In this document: positions 35,979-44,315 of the stretch, one piece after another
Layout: each line of letters opens with the position of its first letter
Numbering within the stretch: position 1 is the first letter of the stretch
Source: Bryobacterales bacterium
GTDB taxonomy: Bacteria; Acidobacteriota; Terriglobia; Bryobacterales; Bryobacteraceae
Length of the DNA: 64,000 bases
Direction: 5' to 3'
Assembly (NCBI GenBank): GCA_020852755.1
Contig: JADZAF010000193.1
Location: 16,487 to 80,486, forward strand
The notes under the pieces: model-generated
Seen by the model: only the letters and a program-made list of their open reading frames with translations
The model's database searches: none
What the model was told of the DNA's origin: nothing
Position numbers and translations under genes: made by a program

Positions 35979-37280
35979 ATGCCGGAGACATTGCCCGCGG
36001 TGGTCATCGTGGGCAGGCCGAACGTAGGAAAATCCACCCTGTTTAACCGCATCACGGGCCAGCGGCGCGCCATCGTGGGCGACGAGCCGGGCATCACCCG
36101 CGACCGCATCCACGGCATCGCCGAATACGCCGGCCGGCGTTTCGAAGTCATCGATACGGGCGGGATCGTGATGCGGGATGCCGAGCATATCCCCGGGCAG
36201 ATCCTGAAGCAGGCCCGCGTGGCGCTCGAACGCGCCGCCCACATCATTCTGCTGGTGGACGGCCGGGCCGAGATCACCGGAGCCGACCGCGACCTGGCCC
36301 AGATGCTGGTGCGGCTCGGCAAGCCGCTTTCCCTGGCGGTGAACAAGATCGACGCCAGGCCGCGCGAAGGCCTGGCCCACGAGTTTTACGAGTTGGGGAT
36401 CGGGGACCTGTTTCCCGTTTCCTCGGAACACGGGGCCGGCATCGACGCCCTCCTGGAGCACGTGACCGCGGGCTTTCCCGAATCGGCCGCCCAGACCCGG
36501 GAGGACGCCCATCCGCCCATCAAGGTGGCGATCATCGGCCGCCCCAACGTGGGCAAGTCCACGCTGCTGAACGCCCTGATCGGTGAAGAGCGGGCCATCG
36601 TTTCGCCGGTGGCCGGCACTACTCGCGACGCCGTGGACGAACGTGTGGTGCGCGGCGGCATCGACTACGTTTTCATCGACACGGCGGGCATCCGGCGCAA
36701 AGGCAAGACCAGACTGATGGCCGAAAAGCTGAGCGTGGTGATGGCGCGGCGCCACATCCGCCTGTCCAACGTCACCCTGCTGGTGCTGGACGCCTCCGAG
36801 GGTGTGCTCGGACTGGACGCCACGATTGCCGGCTACGCCCACGAGGGCGGTCGCGCGGTCATCCTGTGCGTGAACAAATGGGACGTGGCCGGGAGCCGGA
36901 ACCGGCGCGAGTTCGAGCAGCGGGTGCGCGATTCCATGAAGTTCCTGGATTACGCGCCGGCGGTCTTTCTTTCGGCGAAAACCGGATCCGGGACCGAGCG
37001 GCTGTTCCCGCTGATCCGCGAGGTGTACGACGCGGCTTCAATGCGCATCGCCACGGGAGAACTGAACCGATTCGTGGAGTCGCTGCGCTTCGAGGAGCGC
37101 AAGATCTACTACATCACGCAGCCCGGCGTGCGTCCCCCGCAGTTCGTGGTTTTCACCGACCGCGCCGGCCCGCTGCACTTCTCCCACGAGCGCTACCTGG
37201 TCAATCAACTGCGCCGCCGCTTCGGCTTCAAGGGCACGCCGGTGATGCTGAAGACCAGGGCCAAGCCCGGCCGGCGATAG
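35979..37280 (+). CDS. der: Ribosome-associated GTPase Der (EngA)
   Basis: 433 aa with two tandem G domains. Domain 1 has GRPNVGKST, DTGGI and NKID; domain 2 has GRPNVGKST, DTAGI and NKWD. A KH-like C-terminal domain follows (YITQPGVRPPQFVVFTD). Der is essential for 50S subunit maturation. GAGGGGG precedes the ATG and a TATCAT lies just upstream. The C-terminus ends GRR. Confidence 0.97.
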   Translation: MPETLPAVVIVGRPNVGKSTLFNRITGQRRAIVGDEPGITRDRIHGIAEYAGRRFEVIDTGGIVMRDAEHIPGQILKQARVALERAAHIILLVDGRAEITGADRDLAQMLVRLGKPLSLAVNKIDARPREGLAHEFYELGIGDLFPVSSEHGAGIDALLEHVTAGFPESAAQTREDAHPPIKVAIIGRPNVGKSTLLNALIGEERAIVSPVAGTTRDAVDERVVRGGIDYVFIDTAGIRRKGKTRLMAEKLSVVMARRHIRLSNVTLLVLDASEGVLGLDATIAGYAHEGGRAVILCVNKWDVAGSRNRREFEQRVRDSMKFLDYAPAVFLSAKTGSGTERLFPLIREVYDAASMRIATGELNRFVESLRFEERKIYYITQPGVRPPQFVVFTDRAGPLHFSHERYLVNQLRRRFGFKGTPVMLKTRAKPGRR

Positions 37281-37442
37281 GAACGGACAAGCCGGCCGGC
37301 CAGGAGCCGCTGAAGGCCGGAATGTTTCTCCGAAATCGCCGCGGGCCGCAAAGACCTGCACTCCCCGGGCGCCTCCCGTTCACCGGCGCACTCCGCCCGC
37401 AGCACCGTACTAAGATAGGTGTTTCAGAGAGAAAGGAAACTT

Positions 37443-38639
37443 ATGCCAACCCGTTCGACTCGGAGGAGATTCGTACAAGCCGGCGCGGCGCTCCCTGCGC
37501 TGGCCGCCTCGCCCGCGATGGCGGCCAAGCAGGAACCCACGCTGGCCGGAGCCGGAGTCTACACGCGCCTCGGCGTGCGCCCGGTGATCAATGCCATCGG
37601 TACCGTCACCATCCTGGGCGGCTCCCTCATGCCCCCGGAAGTGGTGCGCGCCATGGATGAGGCGGCCAGGTTCTATGTGAACGTGCCGGAACTGCAGGAG
37701 AAGGTCGGAGCGCGCCTGGCGGAAGTGATCGGGGTTCCCGGCGCCGCCGTTACGGCGGGAGCCGCCTCGGCCATCACGCTGGCCACCGCGGCCTGCCTGA
37801 CCCGGGGGGACCGCAAGAAGATGTACCGCCTGCCGGACACCTCCGACATGCCGAACGAAGTCATCCAGCCGAAGGCGCACATCTCCGGCTACGAGGCTCA
37901 GATCCTGCTCACCGGCGCCAAAATCGTGAGGGTGGAAACCGTCGAGGAGATGGAGCGCGCCATCAATCCCCGCACCGTCATGATGTTCTACGTGAACAAG
38001 AACGAGCGGGAAGGGCAGATCAGCCGGCAGGATTTCCTGCGTGTGGGCAAGGCCCATAACGTTCCGACCTTCAACGACGCCGCGGCGGACGTGCCCCCGG
38101 CCTCGCGCCTCTCGAGCATCGTGAAGGAGGGCTTCGACCTGGTTGCGTTCTCGGGCGGCAAGGGCCTCTGCGGTCCGCAGAGCTCCGGCCTGCTGCTGGG
38201 CCGCAAGGATCTCACCGACGCCGCGCGCATGTGCATCAGTCCCCAGGGCGGCATCGGGCGCGGCATGAAGGTGAACAAAGAGGAGATGATCGGCCTGCTG
38301 GCGGCGGTGGAGCGCTATCTCAAGCTGGACCTGGCGGCTGAACTGCGCGTACTGGAGGGCCGGGTCGAGCACATCCTCACCGCTTTGGCCAAGGTCCCCG
38401 GGGTGAAGGCCGAGCGCTACGTCCCCCATATCGCCAACGAAGTGCCCCACATCGCCCTGCAGTGGGACGAGCAGGAAAAGAAGCTGACGGCCCGGGAGGT
38501 GATCAGGCAACTGCTCGAGGGAGAGCCGGCCATCGCCGTGCTCGGCGGCAACGGGCGCATCAACGTCTCGGTGTGGAAGATGCGGGGCAATGAGCACCGC
38601 TCGGTGGCCCGGCGCCTGGTGGAAGTGTTCAAGGCCTGA
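37443..38639 (+). CDS. Tat-tagged SelA/DgaE-like PLP-dependent protein
   Basis: 398 aa. The twin-arginine signal is STRRRFVQAG. The fold-type I PLP site has Asp212 (NDAAADV) and the Schiff-base Lys240 in FSGGKGLCGPQSSG. This matches the SelA-like family that includes D-glucosaminate-6-phosphate ammonia-lyase and other amino-sugar-acid lyases rather than true selenium transferase. Tat export of a PLP enzyme is odd; the signal might instead be uncleaved. AAAGGAAA before the ATG at 37443 supports that start over one eight codons upstream. The 162-bp gap before it holds no gene. Confidence 0.85.
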   Translation: MPTRSTRRRFVQAGAALPALAASPAMAAKQEPTLAGAGVYTRLGVRPVINAIGTVTILGGSLMPPEVVRAMDEAARFYVNVPELQEKVGARLAEVIGVPGAAVTAGAASAITLATAACLTRGDRKKMYRLPDTSDMPNEVIQPKAHISGYEAQILLTGAKIVRVETVEEMERAINPRTVMMFYVNKNEREGQISRQDFLRVGKAHNVPTFNDAAADVPPASRLSSIVKEGFDLVAFSGGKGLCGPQSSGLLLGRKDLTDAARMCISPQGGIGRGMKVNKEEMIGLLAAVERYLKLDLAAELRVLEGRVEHILTALAKVPGVKAERYVPHIANEVPHIALQWDEQEKKLTAREVIRQLLEGEPAIAVLGGNGRINVSVWKMRGNEHRSVARRLVEVFKA

Positions 38640-38763
38640 ACTCAGCCCTAAGCAGAGGCACGGAACCGGGCGCGGCTCCGTGCCCGTTCGTTCCGGGAAG
38701 AAGAAGGTGCCGTACCGCACCATTTCACTTGTTTTTTGCAAGTAATCCTGGTACGGTAGCGGC

Positions 38764-39177
38764 ATGCATCCGGCCGTGCAAGCCATCCCGGCCGCCCGGA
38801 GGAACCCCTGGGCGGGGCGCGTCGTGAGCCTCCTGGCTGTCCTGTTCCTGCTTTTCGACGGCGTCATCAAGCTGCTGGACCTGGCGCCCGTGGCGGATTC
38901 CTTCACCCGGCTCGGCTATGCGACAAGCATCGCGCCCGCCATAGGCATCCTGGAGTTGGCCTGCACGCTGGCCTACATGGTCCCCCGCACTGCCGTCATC
39001 GGCGCGATCCTGCTGACGGGCTTTCTGGGCGGGGCCACCGCGACGCACCTGCGCATCGGCGATCCCTACTTCTTCCCGCTGGTGGTCGGGGGCTTCGTGT
39101 GGGCGGGTCTTTGGCTGCGCGACGGCAGGGTGCGCATTCTGGTTTCACCGCACGCCGGGCCCGCGGTGGATACCTAA
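38764..39177 (+). CDS. DoxX-like membrane protein
   Basis: 137 aa with four hydrophobic helices (about residues 22-40, 55-75, 77-92 and 103-117). Motifs such as GVIKLL in helix 1 and GILELACTLAYMVPRTAVIGAI-type spacing in helices 2-3 match the DoxX-like family. Members of unknown function are common membrane proteins in stress or redox loci. The next VOC gene follows by 18 bp on the same strand, suggesting a two-gene unit. Confidence 0.8.
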   Translation: MHPAVQAIPAARRNPWAGRVVSLLAVLFLLFDGVIKLLDLAPVADSFTRLGYATSIAPAIGILELACTLAYMVPRTAVIGAILLTGFLGGATATHLRIGDPYFFPLVVGGFVWAGLWLRDGRVRILVSPHAGPAVDT

Positions 39178-39195
39178 ACCGGAACGGAGCGTATC

Positions 39196-39618
39196 ATGAA
39201 ACAGATCAACACCTACCTGACCTTCGACGGGAACTGCCGCGAGGCCATGAGTTTCTATGAGAAGTGCCTGGGCGGCCAGTTATTTCTGATGCCGTTTTCC
39301 CAGGCGCCCTGCGACCTTCCGCCGGAAGCGGCGGATGCAAAGGACAGGATCATGCACGCCTGCCTCAGCAACGGCAAAGCCATGCTGATGGCCTCCGACA
39401 CGATGCCGGGCATGCCCTTCCAGGCGGGCAACAACTTCTCGATCAACATCGCCTGCGAGAGCCAGGAGGAGGCGGAACGCCTCTTCGCCGCGCTGGGGGA
39501 GAACGGCAAGGTGATCATGCCCTTGCAGAAGACCTTCTGGGCGGCCCGTTTCGGAATGCTCACCGACCGCTTCGGCATCAACTGGATGTTCAACCTGGAA
39601 GAACCCGCGAAGGCCTAG
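39196..39618 (+). CDS. PhnB-like VOC-family protein
   Basis: 140 aa, cytoplasmic. It starts MKQINTYLTFDGNCREAMSF, the hallmark of the PhnB/3-demethylubiquinone-methyltransferase-like VOC group, and ends ARFGMLTDRFGINWMFNLEE. The metal ligands of true glyoxalases are not clear. Function is uncertain; bacterial relatives are often annotated as antibiotic or stress resistance proteins without proof. It probably shares a transcript with the DoxX-like gene. Confidence 0.88.
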   Translation: MKQINTYLTFDGNCREAMSFYEKCLGGQLFLMPFSQAPCDLPPEAADAKDRIMHACLSNGKAMLMASDTMPGMPFQAGNNFSINIACESQEEAERLFAALGENGKVIMPLQKTFWAARFGMLTDRFGINWMFNLEEPAKA

Positions 39619-39631
39619 CGGGGCGGCACGC

Positions 39632-40528
39632 TCAGGCCGCGAAGACCGACCGGACGTTCTTTAGAAACGCGGCCAGCTTGATCTTCGGATCACCCGGGCC
39701 GAGAGTCTCCACCGGGAGGAAGCCCCGGTATCCGGACCGGTCGATAATGGCTTTCACTTTTCGCAGGTCGGCGGGCACTTCCCGATCGCCGTAGCCCACG
39801 TTCTCCTTCAACTGCCACGAGACGGCGTAGGGCACCAGCTTCTCGATCTCGGCGTACGGATCTGCCTGCCGCAGGCTGCCGATGTCCAACAGAATGCCGA
39901 ACCACTCCGAGTTGACCGCGCTGGCCAGCCGGATGGTCTCCTCCGCCGTCTTGAGGAAATCGTTGTGGTTCTGCAGCCCGATCATCACCCCGTGGTCGCG
40001 GCCGCAGGCGGCGCATTCCTGCAGGTCCGGGACCATCCACTCCAGAACCTGGTCGAAGCGGTAGCCGGCGGGCACTCCGCGGCCGCTGAACACACGGATG
40101 AGGGAGGCGCCCAGCGCCGCCGCGACTTCGATCCACTCTTTGACCAGCCGCACCTCGTTCCGGCGCGCGGCGGCATCGGGGATGGAGAAGTCGTTGCGCA
40201 CGCCGGTGCCGAAGATGGTGACCCCGTTGACGAAGGCTTCGCGCTTCAGATTCCGGACGTATCCGGGGGCGGGAGTCTTGGGATAGCCGGGGAAGTAGTA
40301 GCCGGTGGCATCCAGCCCTCCGATGCCCTGCTCCGCGCAAAAGCGCACCACATCGAACAGGGTCATGGAACCGGCACGCAGGGGCCGGTCGAAGGAATAG
40401 GCGTTCAGGCCGATCCGAACCCGGGTTCCGGGAAGACGGGCGATCTTCGGCTGCGGCCAGGCGGCGGGCGCCGCGGAAAACGCTGCGGCCGCCCGCAGAA
40501 ACCCGCGGCGCAAGACACCAGCGGACAT
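39632..40528 (-). CDS. Tat-exported sugar phosphate isomerase/epimerase-like TIM barrel
   Basis: 298 aa. The twin-arginine signal LRRGFLRAAAAFSAAPAAW precedes an AP-endonuclease-2/xylose-isomerase-like barrel: RIGLNAYSF, GLDATGYYFPGYP, IGLQNHND (His-Asn-His metal region), FGILLDIG, and a Glu in LPVETLG. These residues fit a metal-dependent isomerase, epimerase or a keto-glycoside lyase. It is the last gene of the operon 39632-44236 (86 bp after the Gfo/Idh/MocA gene). The start at 40528 is the first Met before the signal. Confidence 0.85.
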   Translation of the reverse strand: MSAGVLRRGFLRAAAAFSAAPAAWPQPKIARLPGTRVRIGLNAYSFDRPLRAGSMTLFDVVRFCAEQGIGGLDATGYYFPGYPKTPAPGYVRNLKREAFVNGVTIFGTGVRNDFSIPDAAARRNEVRLVKEWIEVAAALGASLIRVFSGRGVPAGYRFDQVLEWMVPDLQECAACGRDHGVMIGLQNHNDFLKTAEETIRLASAVNSEWFGILLDIGSLRQADPYAEIEKLVPYAVSWQLKENVGYGDREVPADLRKVKAIIDRSGYRGFLPVETLGPGDPKIKLAAFLKNVRSVFAA

Positions 40529-40614
40529 AGCCCCTCCGTGTGCGCAAGCCGATTCGCGGCCGGCTTGCGGGTTTGCCTGACCTGCCTCCCGGCACGGGCA
40601 GGCACTGTTGTGTA

Positions 40615-41886
40615 CTACACCAGGCTGGCCAGGTTCAAGCGGGCGTCCCAGCGCTCCTCCAGTTTGAGCAGTTCCTGCCAGGTCCAGATTCGCCCGGTAT
40701 AGGCCGCCTGGCGGCCCAGGATGGCGCTCAAGGTGGATTCGGCGCCCTGTTCGGCTTCGTTGATGAACCGGCCGGACACAATGCTCTCGATGAAGCGCTT
40801 CTGCTTCATGGCGTCGGCGTCGTCGAGCGCACCCTTGAATGCACCCACCACGGCGGCCGCGGTCTCGGTGGCCGGCACCGTCGAACCCAGGGGGAACTCC
40901 CACTTGCGCGGGCCGGTGATGCGGACCGGGGCGTCGTAGTGCATCTCGGCGGCGCCCAGCGTTCCGAAATAGCGCATGGCCACGTCCCAGCCGCCCTCGC
41001 CAAACTGGGTCGAGGTCAGCGTGATGTGCACGTTGCCGGGATAGGTGTAATTGACGTTGTAGTGGCCCCAGCAATCGCCCTGGTCCTGGCGGCCGGCGCG
41101 CCCGCCCGTGCCCTGCGCGGAGACAGGGTGAGAGCCTGCGATCCAGTTGTTGACGTCGATCAGGTGAATATTCTGCTCCACCAGGATGTCGCCGGAGAGG
41201 ATCCTGTCGTGCAGCCAGTTGCGCAGCCTTCGCAGAGCCGGACCGGCCCCCGGCCGGTCGGGTTGCGGGAGGGCCGAGGCGTAATAGTGCGCCAGCCCGC
41301 AGACCATCTCCCCGATGGCTCCCTGCCGCACCCGCTCCACCAGCTGCACATAGGGCGTAGCGTGGCGCAACTGAAAACCAACCGCCAGTGTCGTTTTGCC
41401 TTTCGCCCGCTCGCCGGCCCGCATGACCCGCTTCGCGCCCGGAACATCCACCGCCACCGGCTTCTCCATGTATACGTGCCGCCCGGCCGCCACGCAGGCT
41501 TCGAGGTGCTCCGGATGGAAATAGGGCGGGGTGGCGATGTGGATGGCGTCGACCTCCTTGAGTGCAAGCAGCCGCTCCAGCGAGTTCAGCCCGTGAAACA
41601 GCATCCCCGAGTTGATAGGCGCCTTGCCGGCCTTCGACGCCGCGGTATTGATCAGGGACTGTGATCGCTCCGTCTGCTCCTGGAAAAGGTCGCCCAGGGC
41701 GACGTACTGGGCCGCGGTCACGGTGCTGAACGACGAGGCGACTCCGGTGCCGCGGCCGCCGCAGCCGAACAGGGCCATGCGCACAGCGGAGTTTCTCTGG
41801 CTTCCCCGAACCAGTTCAGGCCGGATGATCGCAAAGGCGCCGGCGGAAACGAACGCCCGCCGGCTGACCGTAGTTTGGTTTTGCAT
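40615..41886 (-). CDS. Tat-exported Gfo/Idh/MocA-family oxidoreductase
   Basis: 423 aa. The twin-arginine signal is VSRRAFVSAGAFAI. The nucleotide-binding loop reads LFGCGGRGTG, and the catalytic EKP is in YMEKPVAVDVPGAKR. The long C-terminal domain contains DILVEQNIHLIDVNNWIAGS, with a His typical of proton-relay positions in this family. It starts 11 bp after the cytochrome-FGE fusion, so they share a message. Its reduced cofactor would need a periplasmic acceptor; the cytochrome is an obvious but unproven candidate. Confidence 0.9.
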   Translation of the reverse strand: MQNQTTVSRRAFVSAGAFAIIRPELVRGSQRNSAVRMALFGCGGRGTGVASSFSTVTAAQYVALGDLFQEQTERSQSLINTAASKAGKAPINSGMLFHGLNSLERLLALKEVDAIHIATPPYFHPEHLEACVAAGRHVYMEKPVAVDVPGAKRVMRAGERAKGKTTLAVGFQLRHATPYVQLVERVRQGAIGEMVCGLAHYYASALPQPDRPGAGPALRRLRNWLHDRILSGDILVEQNIHLIDVNNWIAGSHPVSAQGTGGRAGRQDQGDCWGHYNVNYTYPGNVHITLTSTQFGEGGWDVAMRYFGTLGAAEMHYDAPVRITGPRKWEFPLGSTVPATETAAAVVGAFKGALDDADAMKQKRFIESIVSGRFINEAEQGAESTLSAILGRQAAYTGRIWTWQELLKLEERWDARLNLASLV

Positions 41887-41897
41887 AGGGTAAGACT

Positions 41898-43160
41898 CTA
41901 TTGTGGAACACCGCGGGCCAGCCGGATTCCATTCCACTGCAGGCGCCGGCCGGCGCGCTCGGCGTGCCGCATCGCCGGATCCAGCAGGTCGCCCAGGTCG
42001 GCATAGCCGCCGCCGCGCAGCACGCGCATTCCCTGGGCAGCGGGCGACTCCCTGCCGTCGGCGGCGTCGTAGGGGTACGGCGCGCTCAGGCTGGAGCACC
42101 ATTCCCAGACATTGCCTTGCAGGTCGAAGAGGCCCAGCTTGTCAGGGCGGCCCTGACCCACGGGACGCGGCGCTTTCAGGTTGCCCGGCTCCGGCGAGCC
42201 TTCGCCGCGCCGGGCCGCCAGTTCCCACTCGGCTTCGGTCGGCAGCCGGAAACCCGCGCCCGGCACCTTCTGGTTGACCACGCGGATAATCGCCTGGGCG
42301 TCGTCCCAGGAAACCTGCTCGACCGGGAGCCTGGCCGCTTCGGGGAATTTTTCGCCCTGGTGGGCGCTGGGGTTCTTGCCCATCAGCGCGGTCCACTCCG
42401 CCTGGGTAGTTTCATGGACGGCCAGGTAAACCGGCGCCACCCGCACGGTATGGCGCGGTTTGGAGACTGGAAAACGGTCCGAGCCCATCTCGAATTCGCC
42501 GCCCGAGACCAGCGCCATGCGAATGCCCAGGGCCGGTACGCGCACCTCGCGCGGCAGGCCGGTCCGGCTGCAGAAACCGCGCTCCTTGACGATCTCGAAG
42601 CCCGGCCATCCGGTCCTCAGCCGGTTCTCGCAGAGCTGGAGGCGTTCGGCCGCCTGCTTGTCGTTCGGATTCTCCTTCAAGGCCGCGCGGAAGGCGTCGC
42701 GCGCCTGGGCGAAATGCTCGGCCTTCAGCAGCCGCTCGCCTTCCTCCATGCGGCGGCTGTAGCGCTCCCAGCTCGCCGCCCGCTGCTCCAGAACCTGGTC
42801 CTTCACCTGGGGCGGTCGCTCGGGGTTGACCAGCGCGTGTACGTGGTGGCACTTCTGGCAGGACGCGGTCTGCTTCGTTTTCGGGCAGCCGTTCTTGTGG
42901 CAATCCGCGCACAGGCCGGCGATGGCGGCATCGTGGGGGATCTTGTCCGGCTTGATGTTGTTGCGCTCGTCGATGATGTGGCCTTCGCTCTTGCCGTGGC
43001 AGGCCAGGCAGTCGGCGGCCCCCTTGGCGTGGCTGGAGATGCTCCATTCCACCACGGAGATCACGTGGCAGCGGCCGCACACGCCGGCCTGTTTGAAGTG
43101 CTCGTCCTGCTGCGCGAAGGCAGGCAGCAGGGCCAGGAGAAGAAGAGCTAAGCGCGCCAT
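41898..43160 (-). CDS. Tetraheme cytochrome c fused to an FGE/SUMF1-like domain
   Basis: 420 aa. After a Sec signal (MARLALLLLALLPAFAQQ) come four CxxCH haem-attachment motifs at residues 28-32 (CGRCH), 51-55 (CLACH), 84-88 (CADCH) and 101-105 (CQKCH). Extra His at 44, 61, 76 and 106-108 could be distal ligands. Residues ~130-180 form a helical, TPR-like spacer. Residues ~215-416 are a formylglycine-generating-enzyme-like domain (GGEFEMGSD, RLPTEAEWELAARRG, GNVWEWC, RGGGY). Past RGG there is no Cys, so it lacks the FGE active site and may instead bind a ligand. GGAGG precedes the start; it overlaps the aldo/keto reductase gene by 13 bp. Confidence 0.9.
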   Translation of the reverse strand: MARLALLLLALLPAFAQQDEHFKQAGVCGRCHVISVVEWSISSHAKGAADCLACHGKSEGHIIDERNNIKPDKIPHDAAIAGLCADCHKNGCPKTKQTASCQKCHHVHALVNPERPPQVKDQVLEQRAASWERYSRRMEEGERLLKAEHFAQARDAFRAALKENPNDKQAAERLQLCENRLRTGWPGFEIVKERGFCSRTGLPREVRVPALGIRMALVSGGEFEMGSDRFPVSKPRHTVRVAPVYLAVHETTQAEWTALMGKNPSAHQGEKFPEAARLPVEQVSWDDAQAIIRVVNQKVPGAGFRLPTEAEWELAARRGEGSPEPGNLKAPRPVGQGRPDKLGLFDLQGNVWEWCSSLSAPYPYDAADGRESPAAQGMRVLRGGGYADLGDLLDPAMRHAERAGRRLQWNGIRLARGVPQ

Positions 43161-44236
43161 TGTTCCTCCAGCCAGCGGTAGTGCCGCGGCAGCCAGTCCG
43201 AACCGCACAGTCCGGCCAGCCGTTTTGCGGCGTCCAGGGCCGCGTACTCGTCCCTGGTCATTTCCTGGAAGCGTGTCAGGGCCCTGTAATTGTCGTCCAG
43301 CAGAATGTCGTCAAACATGCCGGTGATGGCCGTGGCGAGGAAAGGCTTGGAGTAGTTGAAGCGCATGGACGCCATGCACAGGGTTTCATCCGGCAGGCGG
43401 TCCAGGCTCTTGGTCAACTCAGCCACCGCCGCCGGGAGGATCGGCTTGTTACGCCGCTGCCACAACTGCAAGGCCTCGAACTCGGGCTTCATGCCGGGAC
43501 GGGCTTTGGGGTCGAGCTGCATGATGGAGCCGGAAGCCAGCGGCTTCATGGCGATCAGGCCGACTTTCTTCTCGATGGCTTTGGGAAGGAACTGGCTGTA
43601 ATCGGCCCGCGCGTGGATGAAGTTGTAGGGGAAGAAGAGGTAGTCAATACCCTCCAGTTCGTCCAGCGCCATGCTCATGGTCCGCTCGATGTGGGTGGCA
43701 ATGCCGATGGCCCGGATCTTGCCCGCTTCCTTGGCCTTCCGCATGAAGTCCCAGTTGTGCAGCGTGGGCCCGTCGATCTCGCCCGTATGGAACCGGTACA
43801 GGTCCACATAGCCGAACATACGGCAGGCGTTGTCGATGTCCTGTGCGGTTATCTCGTGAGCCAGTGAGATATGGATCCTGTCGCGCCTGCCCTTGACGAT
43901 ACGGGCGGCCGGCTCCCACTGGCCCTCGCTGTCGTATACATCGAGCAGGTTGACGCCCAGGTCGAAAGCCCGGGCGATGATGCGGTCGCGGCGCGCCTGA
44001 CCCGCCTCGGTAAGCATGGTCTTGCCCTGCCGGACACGGACGCGGTCGGCGGGGTCGGTATGCGAACCGAACGATAGCAGCGAGACGTGCATATCGGTCT
44101 GGCCCAGGCGGCGGTACACCATGCCGCCTCGCCGGTACTCGGCCACTGGCCGCGCGGCTGCCTGCAGGCTTGCTGCTCCCAACACCGCGGCGGATCCGGA
44201 CCGGAGGAATTCACGACGTGTAGGTCCGTTTCTCAT
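43148..44236 (-). CDS. Tat-exported aldo/keto reductase-like protein with degenerate tetrad
   Basis: 362 aa. The twin-arginine signal is TRREFLRSGSAAVLGAA. The TIM-barrel shows the family's MVYRRLGQTDMHVSLLSFG start, Asp99 (NLLDVYDSEG) and His150 (DLYRFHTG). Where aldo/keto reductases usually have Tyr and Lys, I see Glu104 (SEGQWE) and no Lys between residues 116 and 163, so the tetrad is incomplete. It may use another chemistry or bind substrate only. GAAGGT precedes the ATG at 44236; another ATG at 44254 is possible. First of the cytochrome-containing operon. Confidence 0.82.
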   Translation of the reverse strand: MRNGPTRREFLRSGSAAVLGAASLQAAARPVAEYRRGGMVYRRLGQTDMHVSLLSFGSHTDPADRVRVRQGKTMLTEAGQARRDRIIARAFDLGVNLLDVYDSEGQWEPAARIVKGRRDRIHISLAHEITAQDIDNACRMFGYVDLYRFHTGEIDGPTLHNWDFMRKAKEAGKIRAIGIATHIERTMSMALDELEGIDYLFFPYNFIHARADYSQFLPKAIEKKVGLIAMKPLASGSIMQLDPKARPGMKPEFEALQLWQRRNKPILPAAVAELTKSLDRLPDETLCMASMRFNYSKPFLATAITGMFDDILLDDNYRALTRFQEMTRDEYAALDAAKRLAGLCGSDWLPRHYRWLEEQWRA

Positions 44237-44257
44237 AAGGTTACCTTCAACCATAGC

Positions 44258-44315
44258 AAAAAGGGACAGCGCGATTTTTCAGGACAGCGGGAAATCCCTC
44301 CTTCCCCTTTGTCCC
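44258..44315. repeat. Degenerate palindromic element, sibling of 56587-56642
   Basis: Left arm 44258-44277 and right arm 44292-44315 resemble the arms of the perfect palindrome after atpE (AAAAAGGGACAG... and AAATCCCT...TTTGTCCC). The right arm encodes the last ~11 residues of the DUF2461 protein (ending RRDFPLS), so the element seems to have been captured into the coding end. It may terminate or attenuate transcription before the aldo/keto reductase gene. Confidence 0.55.
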
